A DNA stretch of 64,000 bases from Methylotuvimicrobium buryatense 5G (GCF_000341735.1 NZ_KB455575.1:3856475-3920474), one strand, 5' to 3'; counted from the first letter of the stretch, positions 28,966 to 37,490 are shown. Made by a program: numbers and translations. Notes: generated by a model not told the origin, from the sequence alone.

Positions 28966-29603
28966 TAACGCGCCTGCACATCCATCCAGATTCTACGTCC
29001 GTTGACGATCATCGTTTTAATCGTCGAGCGCGGGTCGGGAATGCCCAGGCCGGGAAAGCGGAAATGGCGATAAATGTATTCTCCGATCATCAGAGCGCCG
29101 ATCATCGCATAGATCAATGCGCCGTTATAGAGTGTCCACCAAAAGTCGTTGCCCCAGATTGCCAAGACTGTACACATCGCGGCATTGAATGCGAAAAATC
29201 CGGTCCAGAGCAGGGTCAATTGACGGCAATAGACAAGAATTTCGGGAGGAATTTCCGGAAACTCCAACCTTACGAAGCTTTCGATAAACGGCGGTCCCTT
29301 GTCTTTGAGCAAAGTCCGCCCGAAAACGCCCATCAACATGAGTTGAATCAATACCGGCAATATTTTCGCGGTTACGGTTTGCAGATAATACGCGCCCAAC
29401 AGCAAGGCAAGCGCGAACAGTCCTTTGTAGATTTTGACTCTCAGGCTGGGCGCGGCCAACGCCCGCATGAGATAGATGCCGGAAAAAATAGCCGGCGCCA
29501 ACCAGACCATCCCGCTTTCAATCCCCCGGTAAACCAGATACGGATAGGACAAAAACAAGCCGGTGGCGATAATGCTTTTTATGAGGGCGGTCATATCGAA
29601 CAA
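28965..29603 (-). CDS. COG4648-like membrane protein
   Basis: A 212-residue protein with several membrane helices (IIATGLFLSYPYLVYRGI, VWLAPAIFSGIYLMRALAA, LFALALLLGAYYLQTVTAKI, LLWTGFFAFNAAMCTVLAIW). The C-terminal EYIYRHFRFPGLGIPDPRST motif is conserved in the family as I recall it. Such proteins accompany aryl polyene synthesis genes. It is first in the set with the LolA-like and MMPL genes. Its biochemical role is unknown. Confidence 0.75.
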   Translation of the reverse strand: MFDMTALIKSIIATGLFLSYPYLVYRGIESGMVWLAPAIFSGIYLMRALAAPSLRVKIYKGLFALALLLGAYYLQTVTAKILPVLIQLMLMGVFGRTLLKDKGPPFIESFVRLEFPEIPPEILVYCRQLTLLWTGFFAFNAAMCTVLAIWGNDFWWTLYNGALIYAMIGALMIGEYIYRHFRFPGLGIPDPRSTIKTMIVNGRRIWMDVQAR

Positions 29604-29650
29604 GGATACATAATAAGGAAAAAAGCAAGAATGGGCTTAGCGCCGACCAC

Positions 29651-29842
29651 TCATTTGTTAAGGGAAAAACACTTCGCTTCGCCTCGTTCAATACGTAAGC
29701 GTCTTTCGTCGAGAACATCTCGGTGCCAATCAGGCATGCCAATTTCAGTTTCGTCACGAACCAAGGAGTCCCAAATTGCCTCCATGGTTTCAAGACGTTC
29801 TGTCGTAGTCATTTTGTTGATTTCAAATGTATTCATAATCAT
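29651..29842 (-). CDS. Addiction module antitoxin-like protein (PF09720 type), orphan
   Basis: A 63-residue protein: NKMTTTERLETMEAIWDSLV, then GMPDWHRDVLDERRLRIERG, the standard pattern of the small unstable antitoxin family TIGR02574. It starts in a 4-bp ATGA overlap with the lipoprotein gene. No RelE/ParE-type toxin follows; the next gene downstream is the COG4648-like one. It is probably a leftover or acts on a distant toxin. Confidence 0.8.
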   Translation of the reverse strand: MIMNTFEINKMTTTERLETMEAIWDSLVRDETEIGMPDWHRDVLDERRLRIERGEAKCFSLNK

Positions 29843-30405
29843 TCCTCGACCCAGCTCACCTTGCTGTCTTTGAAATGCACATTGAAACGATTAAAACGGT
29901 GGCTCCAGTAAACCCAGCGGTTGCCGTCCAAGTTCGGCGTTTCGGTGATCGGCGGATAGCCGATCGCGACTAGTACTGCGTCCTTGCTCATGCCTTTAGC
30001 TACCGTGCCGTTTTGAATATGCTGCTTTTCCAAGGCGTTGAATCGCGATAGATCGACTTTGTTCGACGCGAATAATTTATCGAAGGCCCGGTAGACGTCA
30101 TCTCCGGTATGTTTTTGAACATTTTTTATCGTCAAATGCTGGCTGGAATTATCGACCTCGACTTCGATCGTTTTATTGGTCATTTTCAATAGCCTAACCG
30201 GGGTATTGACCGGAATCGACGCGCCGCGCCGGTAATTGGTCGTCGGATGCACGCCTTTTTCGTAACGCATCACGAATTGCGTGTAGTAGGTGGCCCCCAA
30301 TGAGATATGTGACGGCAGGGCTTCGGGCTTGATGGCCCTGGTGCAGGAGGCCAGCGAAAACAGTATTAATAAAAATAAACCGCGATTAGTCATACGCATC
30401 ATCAT
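29839..30405 (-). CDS. Hypothetical lipoprotein
   Basis: A 188-residue lipoprotein: a hydrophobic signal GLFLLILFSLASC with a lipobox. The C-terminal part contains NGTVAKGMSKDAVLVAIGYP and NRWVYWSHRFNRFNVHFKDS, similar to the SmpA/OmlA beta-lactamase-inhibitor-like fold, which often measures outer membrane assembly. Both ends overlap neighbours by 4 bp (permease before, antitoxin after), so translation looks coupled. Precise family not identified. Confidence 0.7.
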   Translation of the reverse strand: MMMRMTNRGLFLLILFSLASCTRAIKPEALPSHISLGATYYTQFVMRYEKGVHPTTNYRRGASIPVNTPVRLLKMTNKTIEVEVDNSSQHLTIKNVQKHTGDDVYRAFDKLFASNKVDLSRFNALEKQHIQNGTVAKGMSKDAVLVAIGYPPITETPNLDGNRWVYWSHRFNRFNVHFKDSKVSWVEE

Positions 30406-31454
30406 TCTCCTTTACAGGCCGGCCGGTAACGTGCCGATCGGGCCATTCGATAATAGAACCACAAAAAAATGACGAAAACCGTCATGCTGATGCCGATAAT
30501 ATTAGCAGTTAATGGAATCAATATCAGCGAGCTGAGCAACTCGACCAGGATCAATAGGATCAAAATCACGGCAATGGCCCGACTATTCAGTTTTGTACAG
30601 CAATAAGCGCCCAATGGCGCGCCGATCACGACGACAGGCACCGCCGCCAGCCAGTAACGCTCAACCGTCGCGTTGAAGCTATCCAGCAAGAACCCATGCA
30701 GCGCAAATCCGGCCAGCGCATTGACCGCCATCAAGATCACCGACGTCGGCGTCGACACCTTTTCCGATAAACGGAACCACAACACCATCACCGAAAAACA
30801 AATGATATCGATGCCGCTACCGACCAAGCCGGTCATGCCGCCACCGACGGTTCCGATCAATAGCCAAATGGCTTTTTCGCGCGCGCCGAAAAACGGCAGC
30901 GTGTCATTATACAGTCGCTTTTGCCAAGTCAAGATCGTCAACGGCAATGCAAAAGCAGCGATCATCGCGGTGAATAGCATTTTTAACAGAGCGGGCGGTA
31001 GCAAGGGCGCCAATGCCGTAGAGCTAATCGAAACCCCGACCAAACCGCCCAAACTGGCCCAGGCAATGACCGGCCAGGCAACCGAAACGCGTAGCGCGAT
31101 AATCGTCAACGACGCGGCGGTCATGCCGACGCTTTGAATGGCCAATGAGAAGATCTTGGCATCGAGCGGCGCGATATGCAGCACTTTCGTGAACACAGGG
31201 AAAGCGACCGCCCCGCCGCCTTCGCTGGTCGCGCCGGCGATGAACGAGCCGAAGACCATCGTCAAAGTGACGGCCCAATTTTCTTCGATGATCGATAGGC
31301 TATCCGGCGAGCTGTAGGCGTACCAAATCAGCCAAACCGCAAGTGCCAAAGCCGTGCTAAACAGTAATGGTTTATTTAAACGGTCGGTTGGATGAATTAC
31401 CGTTTGATTGTCGATCAAGGCTGGTGAACGCTTAATCCGCAAGAACATCCTCAA
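30402..31454 (-). CDS. TauE/SafE (TSUP) family permease
   Basis: A 350-residue protein with about eight to nine membrane helices. The first half contains GSFIAGATSEGGGAVAFPVF, the second half the related TVGGGMTGLVGSGIDIICFS; these paired glycine-rich segments are the signature of the sulfite/sulfonate exporter family. The substrate cannot be told from sequence. The start overlaps the end of the Uma2 gene by 23 bp; an in-frame ATG two codons downstream is an alternative. Confidence 0.87.
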   Translation of the reverse strand: MRMFLRIKRSPALIDNQTVIHPTDRLNKPLLFSTALALAVWLIWYAYSSPDSLSIIEENWAVTLTMVFGSFIAGATSEGGGAVAFPVFTKVLHIAPLDAKIFSLAIQSVGMTAASLTIIALRVSVAWPVIAWASLGGLVGVSISSTALAPLLPPALLKMLFTAMIAAFALPLTILTWQKRLYNDTLPFFGAREKAIWLLIGTVGGGMTGLVGSGIDIICFSVMVLWFRLSEKVSTPTSVILMAVNALAGFALHGFLLDSFNATVERYWLAAVPVVVIGAPLGAYCCTKLNSRAIAVILILLILVELLSSLILIPLTANIIGISMTVFVIFLWFYYRMARSARYRPACKGE

Positions 31455-31995
31455 AAATTTCAGCGAGCGGAACCGTTAATTCGAGACTGGAAAATCGGCA
31501 ATCTTGTTGGCCGGTGTAATCATGCAGCATCCATTCGTTGTCCGAAGTCCGCCGATAACACTCCACCCGTAGCGCGTCGATATCGACGATGACATATTCC
31601 TTGAGCGACTCCAAACTGCGGTATGCGGCGAATTTAGGGCCCCTGTCAAATGCCTCGGTGGAATCGGACAATACTTCGGCGATGAGCGTCGGATGGGCTA
31701 AAAATTGCCCGGCCTTGCGGTCTTCCGGATGGCAAGTCACCATGACATCGGGATAGAAGAACGCGTCGGCCGACTCGACCCGCAGTTTCATGTCGGCCAT
31801 GTAGGATTGACAAGGCGTACCGCGTAATCGTAGCTTAAGCGCGGCCAATAAGTTACCGGTAACGAGAACATGCTCGCGCCGCGCGCCGACCATCGCGAAG
31901 GTCTCGCCGGCAATGTATTCGTGTTTCTCGGTTTGGGATTCCTCCCAGGCCAAAAAACCGTCGACGGTAAATGTTAATGATTCTGCTTGTTGCAT
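31432..31995 (-). CDS. Uma2-family (DUF820) putative endonuclease
   Basis: A 187-residue PD-(D/E)XK-like fold protein: SQTEKHEYIAGETFAMVGAR, YMADMKLRVESADAFFYPDV, LIAEVLSDSTEAFDRGPKFA and LKEYVIVDIDALRVECYRRT are characteristic. These proteins are abundant in cyanobacteria and scattered in proteobacteria; their function is unsettled, possibly transposon-linked. The in-frame extension to 32169 is translated family C repeat and not part of the gene, so ATG 31995 (MQQAESLTFT) is chosen. Confidence 0.87.
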   Translation of the reverse strand: MQQAESLTFTVDGFLAWEESQTEKHEYIAGETFAMVGARREHVLVTGNLLAALKLRLRGTPCQSYMADMKLRVESADAFFYPDVMVTCHPEDRKAGQFLAHPTLIAEVLSDSTEAFDRGPKFAAYRSLESLKEYVIVDIDALRVECYRRTSDNEWMLHDYTGQQDCRFSSLELTVPLAEIFEDVLAD

Positions 31996-32022
31996 AAATC
32001 TATTTATCCTGAGAATCTTAAA

Positions 32023-32258
32023 GAATATGCACAAAATAACTTCTACAAGTAGTAGGCTTTGCGGAGGTTCGGTGACTCGCTTGGCAGGACGCCGTGAATA
32101 CGTCCCTGTAGGCTTGACGGCGGAATCTGATTGCCAAGGATGGCATGAATGCAGATTTTGCAGGAGCAAAAATCTGCCCTGCCGCCGACACCTGTCAATC
32201 GAGCCACCGAACCCCCTTCCAAAGTTGTCGACGTTGTTTCATGCTCGTTCCTAAATGA
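32023..32258. repeat. Dispersed repeat family C, copy 2
   Basis: About 235 bp with outer inverted ends related to GGAAYRWGCAYAAAAYAACT and inner ends GGAGGTTCGGTGACTCGC / CGAGCCACCGAACCCCC. The core holds GCAGATTTTGCAGGAGCAAA, the same module as in families B and C1. It occupies the gap upstream of the Uma2 gene and likely separates it from the rhomboid gene promoter. Confidence 0.85.
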
Positions 32259-32273
32259 CAAAATGGTAACGAA

Positions 32274-33032
32274 TCAAAACCGGTCATCGGGTCGACGGCC
32301 GGCCATTAGCGCGTTATGTTCGGCCAGATAGTCGGGGCGGTGCATCGGTTTGATTAAAATCAGTCCTGCGACAAAACCGCCTGCATGCGCCCAAAAGGCG
32401 ACACCGCCGGCTTCATCGCCGATTGCCGGAATGCCGCTCAACAATTGAATCAAAAACCAATAACCCAGCATAAAACCGGCGGGAACGGAAAACGAAGTGA
32501 TATAAAAACCAATCGGTATTATCGTATGTACCCGTGCTCTTGGATATAGCCGGGCATAAGCGCCCATGATGCCGCCGATCGCGCCTGAGGCGCCTACCAT
32601 AGGTATCGCGGCTCCCGGATTGCTATAAATCTGGGCCCCCGCCGCGGCGATTGCGCAAAGCAAATAAAATACTACGAATCGAAAGCTACCCATCACATCC
32701 TCGACGTTATCGCCGAAAATCCATAAAAACCACATGTTGGCGATTAAATGAAACCAACTCCCGTGCAAAAAGGCATGAGTCAACAGGGTGCTATTGCCTG
32801 TTTCGCCGCTCAGAATACAGCCGTAGTTCGCAGTGACCTGAATTGTCATGCCTTTGGGCACCGTATTCAATAATTCACCCGGAATCAAACCGTAATGACA
32901 CAGCGACTTAACCAATGCAGCCTCTCCGCCGGCACCTTGAAGCAATAGCCATACCGCGATATTCGCCGCAATGATTACGATCGTGATCACGGGAGGGCGA
33001 ACGGTGGGGTTATCGTCTCGTATCGGTATCAT
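32274..33032 (-). CDS. Rhomboid-family intramembrane serine protease
   Basis: A 252-residue polytopic membrane protease. The nucleophile Ser is in VGASGAIGGIMGAYARLY, the catalytic His in FWAHAGGFVAGLIL, and the family motif HAFLHGSWFHLIANMWFLWI with Asn precedes them. The N-terminal PPVITIVIIAANIAVWLL helix is typical. No substrate is suggested by the neighbours. Confidence 0.92.
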   Translation of the reverse strand: MIPIRDDNPTVRPPVITIVIIAANIAVWLLLQGAGGEAALVKSLCHYGLIPGELLNTVPKGMTIQVTANYGCILSGETGNSTLLTHAFLHGSWFHLIANMWFLWIFGDNVEDVMGSFRFVVFYLLCAIAAAGAQIYSNPGAAIPMVGASGAIGGIMGAYARLYPRARVHTIIPIGFYITSFSVPAGFMLGYWFLIQLLSGIPAIGDEAGGVAFWAHAGGFVAGLILIKPMHRPDYLAEHNALMAGRRPDDRF

Positions 33033-33083
33033 TTTTAATCTCGGTAGGCTTTAATGCCTCTCACACTAAAACTTTTTTGCAGG

Positions 33084-33349
33084 CTAGGCAAACGGTTTAG
33101 CAAGCGGTTTGCCGATAAAGATACCTTGGCCGGGCCGCGCAACGCTTTTCCGATAGGCTTCAATTAGCGTGCTGCCTCTCAGATAATAAAACATCAGTAC
33201 ACCGGGGTGCGGAAATTTTTCCGGAAAATTGCAAGGCTCGATTACGGTCCCATAACTGCCGGTGACGCCGGCCTCAATCCACTCGATGATGCTCAGCTTA
33301 CTGCCGGTTAACACGCCGCCGGTCGATGTCAAGTGATCGCCAACGGTTC
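33084..33349 (-). pseudogene. C-terminal remnant of a TIGR03790-like protein, truncated by a repeat
   Basis: The minus frame reads TVGDHLTSTGGVLTGSKLSI, then WIEAGVTGSYGTVIEPCNFP, HPGVLMFYYLRGSTLIEAYR and PGQGIFIGKPLAKPF, which matches the conserved C-terminus of TIGR03790-family proteins. Exactly at 33350 the frame runs into a family B element, and the N-terminal two-thirds of the gene is not found upstream. The residual frame could be translated from within the repeat, but not as an intact protein. Confidence 0.8.
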
Positions 33350-33563
33350 CAGCAATTCCCAATTTGGAGATCAAAAAGGGTGTGGGGTATGCTTGGCGAG
33401 GATGTCGGCAGCAGGGCAGATTTTTGCTCCTGCAAAATCTGCATTCACGCCATCCTTGGCGCTCGAGCTGCCGCCAAGCCCCCATGGATGGGTTTACGGC
33501 GTTCCTCGACAGGCATACCCCACACCCTAAAATCGGCGAAACTGCTCAAACTGGGAATTGCTG
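33350..33563. repeat. Dispersed repeat family B, full copy
   Basis: About 214 bp with ends CAGCAATTCCCAATTTGGAG and GCTCAAACTGGGAATTGCTG, and inner inverted GGGTGTGGGGTATGC / GCATACCCCACACCC. The core has GCAGATTTTTGCTCCTGCAA and GCCCCCATGGATGGGTTTAC. It abuts the truncated TIGR03790-like gene. Confidence 0.87.
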
Positions 33564-33604
33564 CAACGATTCCGGGCGGGTAATGATTATCTAGAGGGAC
33601 GTAT

Positions 33605-33735
33605 TCACCCAGCAACTAAATTCCATAGTTGATTGGCTATGTTTAACTATCTTGGATAATTTTAGGTGCTGGGTTCACGGCGCTCTTTGATGGGCCCCAT
33701 ACGCCGAATTTTGATCTACGAAGATGGGTATACAT
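33605..33735. repeat. Dispersed repeat family E plus a family A terminus
   Basis: An inverted pair CACCCAGCAACTAAATT / AATTTTAGGTGCTGGGTTCA encloses TTGATTGGCTATGTTTAACT; a related unit is at 56197-56266. It is joined directly to a family A end (CGCCGAATTTTGATCTACGA, GGGTATA). No gene is supported between 33564 and 33996. Confidence 0.7.
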
Positions 33736-33996
33736 GGAGGTGTGCGGGTTTTTGAGGAAAAATCCGCCAAATACTTCGCAGCCTTTATTTATTGCTGAAA
33801 GATGGGTCGTGATAGGTAGATGGTCAAGAGAAACAATTCGCATCAGAGTTGACAGTTCCACGTTATAAGCTAATTTTTATTTGATAACAGTAGATTGATC
33901 TTTTCTTTTCTGGGCGTCATCGGAAGTCATGGGACATTAAAGGACTCACATAACATCGTAGGTGCGTGCCTATTTGATTGTCGAAGGTATAAATTT

Positions 33997-34584
33997 ATGA
34001 GCATATATTTGAGAGATGATAGCGACAACATTGTTCATCAGGTCATGGCGCAACAGCAAGCGAGTTCATGCGCCGTTGCCAGTATTTGGATGGCGCGAAA
34101 TCAAGCCAAACAGATGACAATTGATGAATCGGAATGGGCGTTGGCATGGAGTATGTATCACCGAGTGGTTCAGGATGCGGGTTTTATCCCGGAAGCGCCT
34201 GCACCTATGTCTTTAGATCCAAGCGCGCATAGCAATGACCAGAATACCTTTGGAAACATGTTTTCAAGAATGGGGACATTCATGGATCAGGTCGCCCAAG
34301 CACTTAGAAATGATGGCCTGAGGGTGACCTTCAAAACTAGGTTTTCACCCGGAATAACGGTCGATGCTTGGCGGCTTTCAGATACTACTCCCGCGATTAT
34401 TTTGCTCGGTTGGTACAATGGAGCACGCCGAAATGGCGGTCATTTCATTGTCGCATCGCGCAGAACATCACGCGGTCACATCGTATACCTCGACCCTTGG
34501 GAAGGGCAATTGCGCGAATTAGGTATCGGTCCTCAATATCTGTCTACAGGCCGATTTGAGCAGGTTATTTATATTTCGACTTGA
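33997..34584 (+). CDS. C39/papain-like cysteine peptidase
   Basis: A 195-residue protein without signal peptide. Cys25 in QQASSCAVASIWMA, His149 in NGGHFIVASR and Asp166 in VYLDPWEG form a credible papain-fold triad, as in C39-like peptidases. The ATG at 33997 has an AAGG about 10 bp upstream; the longer frame from 33895 is not supported. It has no ABC transporter or bacteriocin-like precursor beside it. It could be a stand-alone leader peptidase, a toxin domain or a housekeeping hydrolase. Confidence 0.7.
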   Translation: MSIYLRDDSDNIVHQVMAQQQASSCAVASIWMARNQAKQMTIDESEWALAWSMYHRVVQDAGFIPEAPAPMSLDPSAHSNDQNTFGNMFSRMGTFMDQVAQALRNDGLRVTFKTRFSPGITVDAWRLSDTTPAIILLGWYNGARRNGGHFIVASRRTSRGHIVYLDPWEGQLRELGIGPQYLSTGRFEQVIYIST

Positions 34585-34628
34585 GCTAATAGAAAGCAGC
34601 GTAATCGAACGATATAGGTATAGTGTGG

Positions 34629-34690
34629 CTGCCGAGATCCTCGCCAAGCATACCCCACACCCTTTTTGATCTTTAAATTGGGAATTGCTG
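34629..34690. repeat. Dispersed repeat family B, partial copy
   Basis: One half of a family B element, from CTGCCGAGATCCTCGCCAAG through CATACCCCACACCCTTTTTG to GGGAATTGCTG. It lies between the peptidase stop and the SDR start. Confidence 0.8.
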
Positions 34691-34735
34691 CTGTTCACTC
34701 GATACCCTGCATTGATTGACCATTGAGGACGGACC

Positions 34736-35416
34736 ATGCGTAAAATTTTGATCATAGGTGCTAGCAGTGGTATCGGCGCGGCTCTTACCCGCTTGGCTCA
34801 GGGGCAATTCCAAACTTATTCCGTCAGTCGTTCAGACGCAGAACCGGGTTTGTCGGAACATTTTAACTGCGATGTCTTAACCGACGCCTTACCGGCGTTG
34901 GACGAGCCATTGGCCGGCTTGGTTTATTGTCCCGGCAGTATCAACTTAAAACCCTTCGCAACGATCAAACTCGATCAGTTTCGGCAGGATTTGGAACTCA
35001 ATCTGCTGGGCGCGGTGCGCTGCTTGCAGCATTATCAGCGTAATCTTCAGGCTGCGGATACGGCCTCGGTCGTGCTTTTCAGCACCGTAGCGGTGAATAC
35101 CGGTTTTCCATACCATGCCACAGTGGCGGCCGCTAAAGGCGCGGTGGAAGGTTTGACCCGCTCCTTGGCTGCGGAATGGGCTCCGAAGATACGCGTCAAT
35201 GCGATTGCTCCGTCATTAACCAACACCCCGTTAGCCGAACGTTTGATACGCGAAGACGCTAAAAAACAGGCTGCCGCCGCGCGCCATGCGCTGAATCGCA
35301 TCGGTGAAGCCGAGGACATCGCTCAGATGGCCTTGTTTTTATTGTCCGACAAAGCCAGTTGGATTACCGGTCAAATCATGCGTGTCGACGGTGGAATATC
35401 GGCAGTCAGGACTTAG
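34736..35416 (+). CDS. Short-chain dehydrogenase/reductase family protein with altered active site
   Basis: A 226-residue Rossmann-fold protein. The cofactor motif GASSGIGAALTRLA sits at the N-terminus, LVYCPGSINLKPF replaces the usual NNAG, and WITGQIMRVDGGIS ends it. The catalytic YxxxK is not intact: Lys134 is present, but position 130, four residues before it, is Val (ATVAAAK), with a Tyr at 126. Ser116 is in place. I believe this is shared by a subfamily of SDR proteins, so it may not be a classical dehydrogenase. It is followed by a DAO-family flavoprotein 72 bp downstream. Confidence 0.82.
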   Translation: MRKILIIGASSGIGAALTRLAQGQFQTYSVSRSDAEPGLSEHFNCDVLTDALPALDEPLAGLVYCPGSINLKPFATIKLDQFRQDLELNLLGAVRCLQHYQRNLQAADTASVVLFSTVAVNTGFPYHATVAAAKGAVEGLTRSLAAEWAPKIRVNAIAPSLTNTPLAERLIREDAKKQAAAARHALNRIGEAEDIAQMALFLLSDKASWITGQIMRVDGGISAVRT

Positions 35417-35488
35417 TCGTTTGGAATTCGCCTCAGCCTTGCATTTGCTGGTTCATTGGTTCACTTTTTGGAAAAGGAGATGGCGGTC

Positions 35489-36751
35489 ATGAGTAAAAAG
35501 TACCATACGGTTGTAATCGGCGGCGGTTGTTTGGGCGCTGCCTGTGCTTTTTCGATAAGGCGCAAGCTCGGCAACAAAGCAGAAAAGGTGGCTATTGTAG
35601 AGAAAAAAGTATTGGGTGCGGGTTTGAGTTCTCGCCATAGCGCGATTGTCCGCTCGGCCAATGCGTCGCCAATGGCGGCAAGGATGGCCAAAATAGCCAC
35701 ACAGTATTGGAAAAATCTGCAACCGATTTGGGGTGTCGATATCCCTTTTGAACAGTCAGGGGCTATTTGGATCGCCGAGAGTCATTTCGGAAAGTCCTCA
35801 AAAAATTGGATGGACTTAGAGCAAGCAATGCAAAAAGAAGGCATCGATTTTACGATGATTTCTCATCAAGATGTGACCGAACTCACTCGGAATGCGGTTA
35901 AAATCGTCCCGGAAGAAATCTATTATTATGAGCCTGACGTTCTTCAGTTGGATTCCCCGCAAATCTTGAATGCAATGCAGACGGCCGCTCAAAAAAATAA
36001 CATCGACATTTTAGAGCATTGCGAGGTCTTTGATTTTGAGCAAGATACTCGGAATGATATTACCGCCTTACACACCAGCCAGGGCAAAATCCTGACGAAG
36101 CATGTGGTCAATGCCGCAGGCGGTTGGAGTTCGGAATTGTTTGCCGGCATCGGTTTGCGCATTCCCGTGGCATTGGAGCCCGTGTACGCGGCTAATTTTT
36201 TGGTGAGTGTCAGCGATATTCCGGAATCAATGCCGATTATCGCCGACTATGTCAATCAAGCCTATTTTAGACGCTGGCGCGGCAGTATTTTGCATATGCA
36301 CCAACCGAGACGGCGCAATGCTAAAGATATTGCCCGTTCATTTAGCCGAGCAGCGATGAATCCCGATGGTGCCAATGTCATTTACGACGCGTTGAGTTTT
36401 AACGTTAATCATCAGCAACTCGACAACTATCTCGGCAAAATCATTAGCCGTTTTCCAAGAATCGGAAAACCCGTTTATGCCGGAGGCTATCATTCATTTT
36501 TCGATATTACGCCCGATTTAAAATTCATTCTGGGGTCTGACACGCGAGTAAGTAATCTCTATCACTGCTTGGGCGCCGGCCAAGCTTTGAAATATGCGCC
36601 GATTTTCGGCGAGATCATCGCTGAATTAATCGTTGAAAAGCGCATGCCGGCCGATTCGATAGACATTGAGGAATTTTCCATAGCGCGATTCGCCGATAAA
36701 GACTTGTCTGAATATTGGCGTAGCGATTCTTTACAGCCGAGTGCTTTGTGA
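35489..36751 (+). CDS. DAO-family FAD-dependent oxidoreductase (sarcosine oxidase beta-like)
   Basis: A 420-residue flavoprotein. The FAD-binding GGGCLGAACAFS motif is near residue 12, followed by VAIVEKKVLGAGLSSRHSAI and VRSANASPMAARMAK, as in sarcosine/dimethylglycine oxidase beta subunits. C-terminal HCLGAGQALKYAPIFGEIIA fits the family. AGGAG at 35475-35479 is 9 bp before ATG 35489, so this start is preferred over 35456 and 35480. The amine or amino acid substrate is unknown. It follows the SDR gene and may share its promoter. Confidence 0.85.
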   Translation: MSKKYHTVVIGGGCLGAACAFSIRRKLGNKAEKVAIVEKKVLGAGLSSRHSAIVRSANASPMAARMAKIATQYWKNLQPIWGVDIPFEQSGAIWIAESHFGKSSKNWMDLEQAMQKEGIDFTMISHQDVTELTRNAVKIVPEEIYYYEPDVLQLDSPQILNAMQTAAQKNNIDILEHCEVFDFEQDTRNDITALHTSQGKILTKHVVNAAGGWSSELFAGIGLRIPVALEPVYAANFLVSVSDIPESMPIIADYVNQAYFRRWRGSILHMHQPRRRNAKDIARSFSRAAMNPDGANVIYDALSFNVNHQQLDNYLGKIISRFPRIGKPVYAGGYHSFFDITPDLKFILGSDTRVSNLYHCLGAGQALKYAPIFGEIIAELIVEKRMPADSIDIEEFSIARFADKDLSEYWRSDSLQPSAL

Positions 36752-36971
36752 GTCGATAAGCAAAAGTTATCCGATCGAAAGTATTGTGCTTATGCTATAA
36801 AAAGTAACTTGACTACTTTTATAGAGCGCATCCCCCATGATGTAAAAGTAAGGACTGATCACTCACTTTTCTGACTTCGCTCTTCCTATTAGGGCGCTAA
36901 TTGTTAGGGATTGAACTATGTAGCCCGTACCAGCGCATACGACTTACGCGAAGGCCATGGCTCGAAACCCC

Positions 36972-37013
36972 GGATTTCGCGCTGCTCTATCCAGGCTACG
37001 GCCTACCTAGCTG
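36972..37013. repeat. REP-like palindrome
   Basis: Minus-strand TAGGCCGTAGCCTGGATAGA followed by GCAGCGCGAAATCCGGGG resembles the widespread GTAGCCCGGAT...ATCCGGG intergenic REP. It lies between the DAO-family gene and the BrnTA module, the left edge of the cassette-like region. Confidence 0.6.
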
Positions 37014-37030
37014 TCGGTTCCTACCCCGAA

Positions 37031-37231
37031 TTATATTGCCATGCCATGTTCTTTTGCATATTCACGTAATGCCTTATTAACGGACTCTGAAGTTGGGAAT
37101 AGTTTATGTAATTCAGGAGAGATAACCATAATATTAGTTCCTTCCCTATAGCGTTTAACATATTTTCCTCGCACCCCTGATTTGATAAGCTCTTCCGGGT
37201 ACTCTTCTCGTAATGTATCTTCATTGTTCAT
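37031..37231 (-). CDS. Antitoxin of BrnT-type toxin
   Basis: A 66-residue protein (MNNEDTLREEYPEELIKSGV start, then YVKRYREGTNIMVISPELHK, SESVNKALREYAKEHGM). Such small proteins are partners of BrnT/DUF497 toxins. It overlaps the toxin gene by 11 bp and follows it, toxin first, as usual for BrnTA. Confidence 0.75.
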   Translation of the reverse strand: MNNEDTLREEYPEELIKSGVRGKYVKRYREGTNIMVISPELHKLFPTSESVNKALREYAKEHGMAI

Positions 37232-37490
37232 ATGCTTTATGCTCTCGATTAGTCATGCGCCTTGCAGATATAATGCGAATGTTATCACCTCTTTCTGTGA
37301 AAGAAACCACTAGAGGCGTACCCTTTTGTGAAACACCAAAAAGCAAATAGCGTTCTTCCTCGTAAGAGTGGTCCGGGTCTAAAACACAGGATGAAAAATC
37401 ATCGTTAAACACTTCGCTGGCTTCAAAAAAAGAAATGCCATGCTTTTTCTGATTAGAAAATGCTTTGGTTTCATCCCATTCAAAATCCAT
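37221..37490 (-). CDS. brnT: BrnT-family (DUF497) ribonuclease toxin
   Basis: An 89-residue toxin: FEWDETKAFSNQKKHGISFF, EERYLLFGVSQKGTPLVVSF and IRIISARRMTNREHKAYEQ are the DUF497 signatures. BrnT is a RelE-fold RNase neutralised by the antitoxin. A 102-bp piece covering the toxin 3' end and antitoxin 5' end is duplicated at 39293-39395. Confidence 0.9.
   Translation of the reverse strand: MDFEWDETKAFSNQKKHGISFFEASEVFNDDFSSCVLDPDHSYEEERYLLFGVSQKGTPLVVSFTERGDNIRIISARRMTNREHKAYEQ

Noticed and set aside
33643-33861. 72-residue minus frame
   Set aside because: It is partly translated repeat (THLRRSKFGVWGPSKS) and has no independent support.
36900-37015. Possible tRNA-like sequence (GTAGCCCGTACCAG, GGCTCGAAACCCC)
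   Set aside because: No cloverleaf with acceptor pairing and anticodon loop could be built; the segment fits a REP palindrome. No tRNA or rRNA gene was found in the window.
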